This document shows, piece by piece, positions 39,305-48,098 of a stretch of DNA of 64,000 nt. The stretch's first letter is position 1. Each line of letters opens with the position of its first letter. Both the position numbers and the translations under genes were made by a program. The stretch comes from Paenibacillus sp. L3-i20 (GTDB taxonomy: Bacteria; Bacillota; Bacilli; Paenibacillales; Paenibacillaceae). Location of the stretch: assembly GCF_022180385.2 (NCBI RefSeq), contig NZ_BQME02000002.1, positions 186,001 through 250,000 on the forward strand, read 5' to 3'. The notes under the pieces were generated by a model that saw only the letters and a list, made by a program, of their open reading frames with translations, was not told where the DNA came from and did no database searches.

Positions 39305-39348
39305 GCAGCACCTTCCTTCTACTCTAATAGCTGAATTTTAGGTGCTGC
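39305..39348 (+). other. Inverted repeat in the 39214-39595 gap
   Basis: GCAGCACCT (39305-39313) pairs with AGGTGCTGC (39340-39348) around a 26-nt loop. A T-poor 3-prime side makes it a poor terminator. Apart from this and the next hairpin I see nothing in the gap. Confidence 0.4.
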
Positions 39349-39406
39349 AATCTCCTTTATAATTGTTATTTATCAAGGAATTTTTGTTAATGGAATTAAA
39401 GATATG

Positions 39407-39437
39407 AAGAACCGTAATTTTTTACGGTTCTTTTTTT
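39407..39437 (+). terminator. Intrinsic terminator
   Basis: AAGAACCGTA pairs with TACGGTTCTT followed by TTTTTT. Confidence 0.88.
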
Positions 39438-39595
39438 ATTGTAGGTAATATATCAAACAACGGAAATAAGCATGTTTGAAATGTTTAAATAAGGTGTTTG
39501 TAGTATAATTATCCTCATAATTGAGGGATAGTCATTGTTGATCTACAAAGAACTGAAACTATGTGTGTAACAAATAATAAGTGAGGAGTTTGGAA

Positions 39596-40141
39596 ATGAA
39601 ACATTACTTAGTAGTTGGTGGTACAGGTATGCTTTCGGAAGTAGTTTGTAAGCTTGTTAACGAAGGAAATAAAGTAACGGTAATTGCTAGAAATCAGTCT
39701 CGATTAGATCAGCTTCAGAATCAATGCCATTATCCAGAGCTTTTTAATGGATTGTCATTAGATTACGAGGACTTTGAAAAACTTCAACATGCAATGCGGA
39801 CTAAAGAAAATAATGTTGGCGATATTGATTGTGTTGTTGCTTGGATTCATTCTAATGAATCCGAAGCTTTAAGTATCATCATTGATGAAATGGCAACAAA
39901 GGAAACATTCGACGTTTACCATGTGTTAGGGAGCAGAAGTAATTTGCTAGAGGTGAAAATGGGATTGGACATCCCAAGCAATTGTAAGTATCACCAAGTA
40001 AAACTTGGCTTCATCGTTCAGAATAATAGTGCAAGATGGTTAACGAACAAAGAGATATCTGGTGGAGTTCTCCATGCATTAGATAATGAAGAAGCAGTTT
40101 CTATTGTCGGTGTTTTGGAACCATGGGAAATGAGACCTTAA
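39596..40141 (+). CDS. Short-chain dehydrogenase-like Rossmann protein
   Basis: 181 residues. The N-terminal nucleotide-binding motif is KHYLVVGGTGMLSEVVCKLV followed by VTVIARNQSRLDQL. A truncated SDR-like body has no clear YxxxK catalytic pair, so oxidoreductase activity is uncertain. The ATG at 39596 is 7 nt after GAGGAG, and the GTG at 39581 is rejected. Confidence 0.7.
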   Translation: MKHYLVVGGTGMLSEVVCKLVNEGNKVTVIARNQSRLDQLQNQCHYPELFNGLSLDYEDFEKLQHAMRTKENNVGDIDCVVAWIHSNESEALSIIIDEMATKETFDVYHVLGSRSNLLEVKMGLDIPSNCKYHQVKLGFIVQNNSARWLTNKEISGGVLHALDNEEAVSIVGVLEPWEMRP

Positions 40142-40193
40142 TTTATTTTAGTAGCATCATGTAACGATTCGAGTAATAATGAAGAGAGAGTGA

Positions 40194-40622
40194 ATGTATA
40201 TGCAAAGACTATTAATAATTGTTCTATTTACTTTGATAATGATTACTGGCTGTGAATCTAAATCTGAATCTAAAGAGCAGACAGATGATAAAATACTCGT
40301 TTATTATGGCAAAGGACAGACTTGGGCGTCCACACTTACGTTTTTTGAAGATAGAGGAACTATATTTGAATCCCTATACATCCAGCATATAGGTAATAGG
40401 CAAGCGGAATTAAAACCTTTTGAGTATGTGCTTGAAGGTGAAGGGATAAAATCAGCAAGTACCTATCCACAGAAATTACAAGGGGTTAGAAGTTTTCAAG
40501 TTTCTAGTGAATTTAATAGTGATTATTTGAATTTGGTAAAGAACAAACAAGAAGAATATAATTTGAGCATTACACATGATGGCATAACAGAAAAATTAGT
40601 TTTGAAAATAATAAAGGAATGA
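40194..40622 (+). CDS. Small lipoprotein of unknown function
   Basis: 142 residues. The N-terminal signal MQRLLIIVLFTLIMITGC has a lipobox-like ITGC. The mature part is charged and shows no domain I recognise. GAGAGAG precedes the two possible ATGs (40194, 40200). It lies between the Rossmann protein and a phosphatase. Confidence 0.65.
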   Translation: MYMQRLLIIVLFTLIMITGCESKSESKEQTDDKILVYYGKGQTWASTLTFFEDRGTIFESLYIQHIGNRQAELKPFEYVLEGEGIKSASTYPQKLQGVRSFQVSSEFNSDYLNLVKNKQEEYNLSITHDGITEKLVLKIIKE

Positions 40623-40653
40623 TTACAACGAGATATATAAAAGGGGCAACATA

Positions 40654-41358
40654 ATGAAAAGAACTTTAATGATAAGTGATATTCACGGTTGTATTGATCC
40701 ATTTAATGACCTGCTGAAAAAAATAGAATACGATTCAAGTAGAGATCAATTAATTTTGATTGGTGATTATGTTGATCGTGGACCTAACAGCCGGGAAGTT
40801 GTAGATCGAGTGATTGATTTAGTTGAAAATCATCGTGTTATCGCACTTAGAGGTAATCATGATCAAAGATTTGTAGATTTGGTTAGGCAAAACAGCTCTG
40901 AAATTCAGCATAAATTTATGGATCATGGTGGCCGGGAGACAATTAAGAGCTATTGCAGTGATATTATGACTAATGCAGCTGAGTCGCTAGAGAGCCTTAT
41001 TTGCCATATTCGAGGGCAATATTCAAAACATATTTCATTTCTTTCACAATTACCTCTTCATTATGAAGATGAAAAACATATTTACGTTCATGCAGGAATC
41101 AACCCAGCATATCCAAATTGGAAGGAACAGCCTGATTATGATTTTATGTATATTAAGGGTGCATTCTATCAAGCAAATTTACAATTAGAGAAAACGGTTG
41201 TATTCGGACATACAAGAACGGTAGAGCTGCATAACTCGCCAAATATCTGGTTTGGTCAAGGGAAGATCGGCATTGATGGTGGCTGTGCATATGGGTTGCA
41301 ATTGAATTGTCTGATCTATGAAGATGGAAAGTACAAGACGGAGTCAATAAAGCGTTAA
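40654..41358 (+). CDS. Calcineurin-like (PPP/ApaH family) metallophosphatase
   Basis: 234 residues with the full metal-binding set: DIHGC near the start, LIGDYVDRGPNSREVVD, ALRGNHDQ, VHAGINPAYP, VVFGHTRT and GIDGGCAYG. This is a bacterial PPP-type Ser/Thr phosphatase or ApaH-like nucleotide hydrolase (PrpE/PrpA group). The substrate cannot be read from the sequence. Confidence 0.9.
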   Translation: MKRTLMISDIHGCIDPFNDLLKKIEYDSSRDQLILIGDYVDRGPNSREVVDRVIDLVENHRVIALRGNHDQRFVDLVRQNSSEIQHKFMDHGGRETIKSYCSDIMTNAAESLESLICHIRGQYSKHISFLSQLPLHYEDEKHIYVHAGINPAYPNWKEQPDYDFMYIKGAFYQANLQLEKTVVFGHTRTVELHNSPNIWFGQGKIGIDGGCAYGLQLNCLIYEDGKYKTESIKR

Positions 41359-41393
41359 TACTTGAAGATGGAATACTGGATGAGGTGTACAGG

Positions 41394-41867
41394 GTGGTAG
41401 TCGTAAATGTTGAAGTATATATCAATGCACCAATTGACATTTGTTTTGACCTAGCTAGCAATATCGAGGTACACACAGAGACGGTATGGAAGCATACGAA
41501 TGAAAGAGCAATTGCAGGTGTAACGAAGGGTATGATTGGTGAAGGGGAGACGGTTACCTTTCAAGCGACACACTTTCTAATTAGGCAGAAATTAACTTCT
41601 AAAATTACGGAGTACAACAGACCCTTCTTTTTTGTAGATGAAATGATGAAGGGAGCATTTAAAAACCTTAGACACGAGCATATGTTTGAAGAGTTTAACG
41701 GAAAGACATTAATGAAAGACAAATTGGTTTTTGAAGCACCTTTTGGCATTATTGGATGGTTAACCGAAAGATTAATATTAAAGAGATATATGAGAAAGTT
41801 TTTAGAGCATCGAAATCAACAATTAAAGGAATTAGCAGAAGGCAGAGTCGATGGCAAACAAAATTAA
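41394..41867 (+). CDS. SRPBCC (polyketide cyclase / START-fold) family protein
   Basis: 157 residues with VNVEVYINAPIDICFDLASN at the N-terminus, GEGETVTFQATHF in the middle and a long C-terminal helix (ERLILKRYMRKFLEHRNQQL). This pattern fits helix-grip SRPBCC proteins that bind hydrophobic ligands. The GTG at 41394 is 7 nt after GAGGTG; an earlier GTG overlaps the RBS. Confidence 0.75.
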   Translation: MVVVNVEVYINAPIDICFDLASNIEVHTETVWKHTNERAIAGVTKGMIGEGETVTFQATHFLIRQKLTSKITEYNRPFFFVDEMMKGAFKNLRHEHMFEEFNGKTLMKDKLVFEAPFGIIGWLTERLILKRYMRKFLEHRNQQLKELAEGRVDGKQN

Positions 41868-41888
41868 AGTAATGGAATGGTATACATA

Positions 41889-41928
41889 CAAAACGAGCTA
41901 TTATGCATTTCCAGGGCTCGTTTTTTTT
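41889..41928 (+). terminator. Intrinsic terminator
   Basis: AAAACGAGC pairs with GCTCGTTTT over a loop of about 18 nt, followed by TTTT. Confidence 0.75.
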
Positions 41929-42052
41929 GTATTTCACAACTTTTTGAAAGAATTTCTCGTCTATATGCTGAAATGGGAGAATTGGTATATAATTCTGAAA
42001 AGATTGCAATGAGCTTAATGCTTCTTCTACTACAACATAAGGATGTGTACAT

Positions 42053-43027
42053 ATGAAAGCAGCAAAGTTAATAGCAGGCGATGAAATTCGGATAATTTCA
42101 CCATCACGAAGTATGTCAATGATAGCAGTTGATCATCGGAACATAGCAAAGGCAAGACTTGAGGAAATGGGTTTTAAAGTGTCTTTCTCGGAACATTCAT
42201 TGGAATCCGACCAATTTGTTTCGTCGTCCGTCCGTTCACGAATTGAGGATCTTCATGCTGCATTTGCAGATCCAAACGTAAAAGGGATTCTTACAACGAT
42301 AGGAGGTTTTAATAGTAACCAGTTACTAAGACATATTGATTATGAATTAATTAAGGCTAATCCAAAGCGTCTATGTGGCTATTCTGATATCACTGCATTA
42401 AGCAATGCTATATTTGCAAAAACAGGCTTAATCACTTATTCAGGACCACACTTCTCTACACTAGCAATGTTGCACGGGAATGAGTATACGATGGATTACT
42501 TCAAGAAAATAATGATGCAGGATGCGGAGATTAAGATTAGTCCTTCTGGCCAATGGAGTGATGATGCTTGGTATATGGATCAAGAAATTCGTTCATTTAC
42601 AAACAATGAGGGTCCATATGTCATTAATGCAGGAGCAGCAGAAGGAACGATTATTGGAGGTAATCAATGTACGTTTAATTTGTTGCAAGGTACAGAATAT
42701 ATGCCAAATTTAAAAAATGCTATTTTGTTTCTGGAAGATGACTACGAGGTTCAACCTCATGCATTCGATAGAGATTTGCAGTCTCTCATTCATCAGCCAT
42801 CATTCGAAGGAGTTAAAGGAATTGTAATAGGCAGATTCCAAAAATCTTCAAATATGACGAAAGAACTTCTACAAAAAATTATAAAATCAAAAGTGGAGCT
42901 AGATCATATCCCTGTTATTGCAGATATGGACTTTGGTCATACGTCTCCGTTAATTACTTTCCCTGTAGGTGGAAAAGTTTCGTTGCATGCTTTTGATAAT
43001 ACGATAGAAGTGAATATATCAGAATAA
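42053..43027 (+). CDS. S66 family serine peptidase, MccF/LD-carboxypeptidase-like
   Basis: 324 residues. S66 landmarks are GDEIRIISPSRS, TTIGGFNSNQLL, LCGYSDITALSNAI (nucleophile Ser), GTIIGGNQCTFNLLQGT, ILFLEDDYE and ADMDFGHTSPLITFPVGG (catalytic His). The insert and overall length are closer to MccF, which cleaves microcin C7-like aminoacyl-nucleotide antibiotics, than to murein LD-carboxypeptidase LdcA. That distinction is tentative. No microcin genes are adjacent. Confidence 0.85.
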   Translation: MKAAKLIAGDEIRIISPSRSMSMIAVDHRNIAKARLEEMGFKVSFSEHSLESDQFVSSSVRSRIEDLHAAFADPNVKGILTTIGGFNSNQLLRHIDYELIKANPKRLCGYSDITALSNAIFAKTGLITYSGPHFSTLAMLHGNEYTMDYFKKIMMQDAEIKISPSGQWSDDAWYMDQEIRSFTNNEGPYVINAGAAEGTIIGGNQCTFNLLQGTEYMPNLKNAILFLEDDYEVQPHAFDRDLQSLIHQPSFEGVKGIVIGRFQKSSNMTKELLQKIIKSKVELDHIPVIADMDFGHTSPLITFPVGGKVSLHAFDNTIEVNISE

Positions 43028-43081
43028 TAACGTCATAGAAAAATGGTTTATGGAGAGGCCCTACGACAATAGGGCCCTAAG

Positions 43082-43168
43082 GAGCTTGCGACTGAGGTCA
43101 TGGATACAAATGACAAAAGTATTGGAGAAGATGCTATAAGGCATTTAAGTAGCTTCGTCAAATATTAA
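43082..43168 (+). pseudogene. Possible 3-prime remnant of a lost gene
   Basis: An open frame without start ends ELATEVMDTNDKSIGEDA then IRHLSSFVKY and stop, reading like the C-terminal helix of a cytosolic protein. A hairpin GGCCCTA/TAGGGCC lies just upstream (about 43057-43078). The source gene cannot be named. Confidence 0.25.
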
Positions 43169-43187
43169 AGATTGTGAGGTCCATTAC

Positions 43188-43778
43188 ATGATTATTTGGA
43201 TAAATGGAGCATTCGGGTCTGGAAAAACACAAACAGCATATGAGCTGCATAGAAGATTACCTCAATCATTTATTTATGATCCTGAGAACATCGGATATTT
43301 TATTCAGAAAAACATTCCGAAAGAAATAAAGAAGAGTGATTTCCAAGACTATCCGATATGGCGAGAAATTAATTATACAGTGCTAAGTCACATCGCTCAT
43401 GTATACAATGGAACGATCATCGTCCCAATGACTATTGTAGATCCTATAAAATTTGCTGAAATTGTTGGGAAACTTGAGAATGAAGGGATTGAAGTTAAAC
43501 ACTTTGCTTTATGTGCGACAAAAGAGACTTTGTTAAAACGGCTCCAAAGCAGGGGCGAAGGAAAAAAATCATGGGCAGCGGAGCAGATTGATCGATGTAT
43601 TGCAGGATTATCGTTAGAAGTTTTCCAGCATCATATCGATACTAATTCGATGACTACTCAAGAGGTTATATCTTATTTAGCATCAAGAGCCGAGTTAGAA
43701 TTGTTACCAGACAAGAGAAGCAAATTTCGAAAGTCGTATGATCGAATAATAACCCAAATGAAGCATATACGATTTTAA
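43188..43778 (+). CDS. tmrB: TmrB-like ATP-binding tunicamycin resistance protein
   Basis: 196 residues, nearly colinear with B. subtilis TmrB (197). Shared segments are MIIWINGAFGSGKTQTA (P-loop), YDPENIG, TIIVPMTIVDP, ATKETLLKRLQSR and KSWAAEQIDRCIAGLS. TmrB is a membrane-associated P-loop protein that protects against tunicamycin. GAGGT is 7 nt before the ATG. Confidence 0.88.
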   Translation: MIIWINGAFGSGKTQTAYELHRRLPQSFIYDPENIGYFIQKNIPKEIKKSDFQDYPIWREINYTVLSHIAHVYNGTIIVPMTIVDPIKFAEIVGKLENEGIEVKHFALCATKETLLKRLQSRGEGKKSWAAEQIDRCIAGLSLEVFQHHIDTNSMTTQEVISYLASRAELELLPDKRSKFRKSYDRIITQMKHIRF

Positions 43779-43800
43779 AAGAAGGTAGTTAGATTAATCA

Positions 43801-44739
43801 TTAGCTGTTGAATGTAGCTTTTAATGCAAGAGTGGCATCTTCAAGTGCTTGATTAGCAGTATCTATCTCATGCGCCAGATGAAAAAATTGATGGATCATG
43901 CCTTCATAACATTTATAATTAACAGGAACCCCGGCTGATTGCAGTCGTTCTGCGTAAGCCGCCCCTTCATCTCTTAGTGGATCAAATTGTGCTGTAATGA
44001 TCATAGCTGGAGGCAGATTGCTTAAATCTCCATGTAACAATGGGGAAGCAAAGGAATCTGAAATATCCTCAAGTTTGGATAAGTATTGACTATAGAACCA
44101 TAGAATAGACTCTCTCGTTAATAAATATCCAGTAGCATTTTCAATCATGGAGGGGTACTGAAAACTCGTATCTGTTGTTACGGCAGGATAAATTAACAAT
44201 TGATAAACGATAGGAGTACCCCCTCGTTCAGCCGCTTTAATGGACATTACTGCTGCAAGATTCCCGCCAGCGCTATCGCCTCCTACAGCAATTTTTTGAG
44301 GGTTTATATTAAGTTCTTCGGTATGTTGAAATACCCAGGTTAGTGCTGCGTATGCATCTTCTACTGCCGCAGGAAATTTATGCTCTGGCGCTAGTCGATA
44401 GTCTACAGCGACGACAATACAGGAGGCTTTATTTGCAATTGAACGACAAATTGAATCATGTGATTCAAGACCCCCTAATACAAATCCGCCACCATGATAG
44501 TAGATTAGTGCAGGAAATGGTGCCTCACCTTCAGGTATGTAGATACGTAGTGGTATATGACCTTCAGGTCCAGGACATTTAAGATCCTGAACTTTATAAA
44601 CCTCCTCAATATGGTCCGTAGCCCAAGTCATTGTGAAATACTGCCGAAGATGAGCAATTGTCATTTCCTCTGGAGAAACTTGTTTGGAGAGATTTTCGAT
44701 TCTTGTGAGGAAGCCATGAATTTGTGGATGTAACGGCAT
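43801..44739 (-). CDS. Alpha/beta hydrolase of the hormone-sensitive lipase family
   Basis: 312-residue esterase. The oxyanion-hole motif is ALIYYHGGGFVLGGLESHD, the nucleophile elbow AVGGDSAGGNLAAVMSI, the acid in AQFDPLRDEGAAYAE and the catalytic His in EGMIHQFFHLAH. It has no signal peptide. A TetR-type regulator is divergently encoded, suggesting inducible carboxylester hydrolysis. The natural substrate is unknown. Confidence 0.92.
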   Translation of the reverse strand: MPLHPQIHGFLTRIENLSKQVSPEEMTIAHLRQYFTMTWATDHIEEVYKVQDLKCPGPEGHIPLRIYIPEGEAPFPALIYYHGGGFVLGGLESHDSICRSIANKASCIVVAVDYRLAPEHKFPAAVEDAYAALTWVFQHTEELNINPQKIAVGGDSAGGNLAAVMSIKAAERGGTPIVYQLLIYPAVTTDTSFQYPSMIENATGYLLTRESILWFYSQYLSKLEDISDSFASPLLHGDLSNLPPAMIITAQFDPLRDEGAAYAERLQSAGVPVNYKCYEGMIHQFFHLAHEIDTANQALEDATLALKATFNS

Positions 44740-44917
44740 AGTTATTATTCCTCTCTTCCTGTTTCAGAAAATTATTTTATATGTTATTAAAACTTACTTT
44801 TGATTATAATTGGAAATAACATAGTGACAACCAGCAGATAATCTCATCCTGTACGATATCCAACAGTTACACATTCATCTGTTTGATAACTCTCTATTTT
44901 TGAAAAGGAGGAAGCCG

Positions 44918-45535
44918 TTGATAGAAAATCATACAGTCGATCGTCGAATAAAAAGGACACGTCAGTTTATAAAAGATGCTCTAATTAGACTCATGTCCGA
45001 AAAAAGCTACGCTGCGATTACAATTCAAGATATTACAGAATGTGCCAACATTAATCGATCTACTTTTTACTATCACTATTTGGATAAAGAGGATTTACTT
45101 CAAATATGTATGGATGAAATGCTCCTCAAGGCAGTGAGGGAGACGACTGAAGAAGAAGCAATAAAAAATATGAAAAAAACGTACGATAATTATGATCCGC
45201 TTACTTTCTATATCCGAATGTTCGAGCATATTGGACAAAATGCTAATTTCTATCGCGTCATGCTGATAGAAGTCCCAATATTCAGACGACGATTAACCGA
45301 ATTAATCTACGAACGATACATGGAAAGTATATCGCTCATGCAGCCAGATGAACGACAATTTGTCGTATCAAAGCAACTGCTGACTACATTTGTAACTGGG
45401 GCTTATACAGCAATTATTTTACACTGGCTAGAAAACAATTTATCCGATTCGGTAACAGTTATGGCGGAGCAATTATCAAAAATGATGATGTTAGGTCCGC
45501 ATCGTGCGAGTGGGTTGAATTGTCCAAGTGCGTAA
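44918..45535 (+). CDS. TetR family transcriptional regulator
   Basis: 205 residues. The N-terminal helix-turn-helix is TRQFIKDALIRLMSEKSYAA with ITIQDITECANINRSTFYYHY. The C-terminal ligand/dimerisation domain includes FYIRMFEHIGQNANFYRVML. The TTG at 44918 is 6 nt after AGGAGG. It is divergent from the esterase gene, its likely target. I did not find a clear palindromic operator in the intergenic region. Confidence 0.85.
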   Translation: MIENHTVDRRIKRTRQFIKDALIRLMSEKSYAAITIQDITECANINRSTFYYHYLDKEDLLQICMDEMLLKAVRETTEEEAIKNMKKTYDNYDPLTFYIRMFEHIGQNANFYRVMLIEVPIFRRRLTELIYERYMESISLMQPDERQFVVSKQLLTTFVTGAYTAIILHWLENNLSDSVTVMAEQLSKMMMLGPHRASGLNCPSA

Positions 45536-45556
45536 TAACCAAAATTGGAGGGTCTT

Positions 45557-46279
45557 ATGAGCTACAATGGTTATGAATTTTATGATGTTGATGCTAATTT
45601 TGATAACTATATGGAACGGCGGAAAGGGAAGGAAAATGCAAACGATACGCTTGAAAAACCAGTGATTTGTGAACTGCTTGGAGAAGTTAATTGCAAAAAA
45701 ACGTTGGATTTAGGTTGTGGGGATGCGCGTTTCGCTAAAGAATTATTTGATTTAGGCTGCGAACAGTATATCGGAATTGAAGGTTCTTCAAACATGGTTG
45801 AACGGGCTTCGACATTTCTCGTTGGTCAGCAAGGTAAGGTAATCCAAACCTCAATAGAAGGGTGGGACTATCCAGAAGACACCTTTAATCTCGTAGTATC
45901 CAGGCTTGCTATTCATTATATAGAGGATATAGATAGTATGTTTCTAAAAATCTATAAAACGTTAACGTCGAGCGGAAGCTTTATCTTCTCTATTGAACAT
46001 CCCGTAATAACTTCGACACTTCAACCCTCCGGCATACGGACAAATTGGATCGTTGACAATTATTTTAAAGATGGTTTCCGCGAGCAACAATGGCTGGGAG
46101 GAACTGTTCATAAGTATCATCGTTCGATTGAAGACTATTTCCGAGCGTTGCAAAGAGCAGGGTTTTCGGTTGAACACTTGAGGGAATCAACACCCCGAAG
46201 GGAACACTTTGAAAATGAAGCTACTTACGAACGCAGGTTAAAAATACCGTTATTTCTATCTCTCTCAGCTAGAAAATAA
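45557..46279 (+). CDS. Class I SAM-dependent methyltransferase
   Basis: 240 residues. Motif I is KTLDLGCGDARFAKELF, the acidic residue ends QYIGIEGSSNMVERA, and later motifs are FNLVVSRLAIHYIEDID and GSFIFSIEHPV. This is typical of small-molecule methyltransferases of the type-11 fold. The ATG at 45557 follows GGAGGG. It is followed by an APH-like kinase, possibly in one operon. Confidence 0.88.
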   Translation: MSYNGYEFYDVDANFDNYMERRKGKENANDTLEKPVICELLGEVNCKKTLDLGCGDARFAKELFDLGCEQYIGIEGSSNMVERASTFLVGQQGKVIQTSIEGWDYPEDTFNLVVSRLAIHYIEDIDSMFLKIYKTLTSSGSFIFSIEHPVITSTLQPSGIRTNWIVDNYFKDGFREQQWLGGTVHKYHRSIEDYFRALQRAGFSVEHLRESTPRREHFENEATYERRLKIPLFLSLSARK

Positions 46280-46293
46280 ATGAAAGGAGTGCT

Positions 46294-47442
46294 ATGGGTG
46301 TGGAGCCTATCATCTATAACCATTCAAAATTACCTATAGAGAATAAGATCGAACAGCTATATGGTTGTCTTTCCGATGTTTTTGGTGAAAAAGCAATAGA
46401 ACGTTTAACGATCACATGTGATCATTTAAGTTATGATACGCTTAATTTCACAACATCGGGCATTTTTCACCTACATGGTTTTGCGTCCATAATGAAGGAG
46501 CGATTACCATGGTCCATTATAGTGAAAGTTATAAAGTCTGATAGTGCAGAGAAGGATCAGCTGGAGCATCATAATTATTGGCGCCGTGAAGCGCTAATTT
46601 TTGAATCAAAATTACTAGATGAGCTTCCTGATTGTATTCAAGCTCCTAAAAGCTATCTTGTGGAAGAACAACAAGATGGAACTATTTGGTTGTGGATGGA
46701 ACATATCGTAGGTCAGTATGCATGCTCACAGCATCAATTTAACTTTATTGCTCGTCAGTTAGGCCGTTTTAATGGCGCATATCTCAATGGAAGAGAATTA
46801 CCTAAACAAGAGTGGATATGCAGAGAGTGGCTGAAGTCGTGGACAACTGCAAGCCAAATATATGCGCCAAAATCGGAAGCATACATAGAACGTTTAGATA
46901 AGGATAATGAGCGAAGTATTTGGACTTGGTTTCAATCATTTAGTCAGCAACTTGAATCAAATGTGTCTTCTCTCGCAAAATTGCCACGTGTATTAGCACA
47001 TCAAGATTTAAGTCAAATGAACATGCTGCTAGTGCAGGATCATAATAATAAGGATGGAATAGTGCTGATAGACTGGCAATTTATGAGTATTTCAGGTGTA
47101 GGTGAAGATCTTGGGAAAATGTTTGGTTTGACTATGGGTCTTGGTATTATTCCGTCCCATCAATATGATGCACTCCAATCATCTTTATTTGACGCCTATA
47201 TGCTAGGACTAAGAGATATGGGATGGCAAGGTGATGAAAGACTTGCTCGATATGGCTTCTGTTTAGCTACTGCCTTGCGCAGTGTGTGGGAGGTTCCTGT
47301 GTACTTTTCATTAGCTGCTCAGTTACAAAAAGAACCGCACAATACAAAGCTTCAAGTTAGAGTTGATCAGCTTGAGCAAATTATTGCTATTCATAGAGTT
47401 ATGTCTGTTGAGGCTGACAAATTAAGAGCACTTATAATGTAG
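46294..47442 (+). CDS. Aminoglycoside phosphotransferase-like (APH/ChoK fold) kinase
   Basis: 382 residues. The Brenner-type catalytic loop is RVLAHQDLSQMNMLLVQ and the Mg-binding motif IVLIDWQFMSISGVGEDLG. IIVKVIKSD supplies the ATP-binding lysine, and an upstream Glu may come from the YWRREALIFES helix. The family phosphorylates antibiotics, choline or homoserine-like metabolites; the substrate cannot be told. Confidence 0.78.
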   Translation: MGVEPIIYNHSKLPIENKIEQLYGCLSDVFGEKAIERLTITCDHLSYDTLNFTTSGIFHLHGFASIMKERLPWSIIVKVIKSDSAEKDQLEHHNYWRREALIFESKLLDELPDCIQAPKSYLVEEQQDGTIWLWMEHIVGQYACSQHQFNFIARQLGRFNGAYLNGRELPKQEWICREWLKSWTTASQIYAPKSEAYIERLDKDNERSIWTWFQSFSQQLESNVSSLAKLPRVLAHQDLSQMNMLLVQDHNNKDGIVLIDWQFMSISGVGEDLGKMFGLTMGLGIIPSHQYDALQSSLFDAYMLGLRDMGWQGDERLARYGFCLATALRSVWEVPVYFSLAAQLQKEPHNTKLQVRVDQLEQIIAIHRVMSVEADKLRALIM

Positions 47443-47548
47443 ACTCATTCATTCAATAAGATGATAGAAATTTGGTTTCGAAGTGTATGAAAAGACTGAA
47501 AATGCGGGCGGTCATCGTCATCATTATTTGAAGAAGGGGCTTTAATCA

Positions 47549-48094
47549 ATGATTTATAACAATCAGCACTTTGTAATAAATGGTTTAGATTACACGATTA
47601 GATCTGCTACAGAGAAAGACGCTATACAATTGTCTCCATTAAGAGGACAGATTGATGGAGAAACTGAGAATATGGACAGAGGGCAAGGCGAAGGCTTCAT
47701 TGATGTATTAGGCTTTGATGAGATAATAAAAACGGATGCTGAGCACCCAAGAAACTTATTTTTAGTTGCTGTAGTAGATGAGCGAATCGTTGGGTTCTCG
47801 AGATGCGAAGGCAGTCATTTGAAAAGACTCGCTCATAAAGTAGTGTTTGGAGTATGCGTGTTAAAGCAATACTGGGGATACGGTATCGGGAAAAATCTAC
47901 TTCAACAATCGAAATCGTGGGCAGACTCTAATGGCATCAAAAAAATGTCCTTGAGTGTACTTGAAACAAATGACAGTGCGATTGCGCTGTACAAGAAACT
48001 TGGATTTGAAATTGAAGGTTTGTTGAAAAACGATAAAATGTTGTCCGACGGAAAGTTTTACAACACAATTATTATGGGAAGATTTATTGATTAA
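47549..48094 (+). CDS. GNAT family N-acetyltransferase
   Basis: 181 residues. It shows IRSATEKDAIQLSPLR at the start, the acetyl-CoA motif A in FGVCVLKQYWGYGIGKNLLQ, and SVLETNDSAIALYKKLGFEIEG near the end. No specific substrate can be assigned. Confidence 0.88.
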   Translation: MIYNNQHFVINGLDYTIRSATEKDAIQLSPLRGQIDGETENMDRGQGEGFIDVLGFDEIIKTDAEHPRNLFLVAVVDERIVGFSRCEGSHLKRLAHKVVFGVCVLKQYWGYGIGKNLLQQSKSWADSNGIKKMSLSVLETNDSAIALYKKLGFEIEGLLKNDKMLSDGKFYNTIIMGRFID

Positions 48095-48098
48095 TCCT

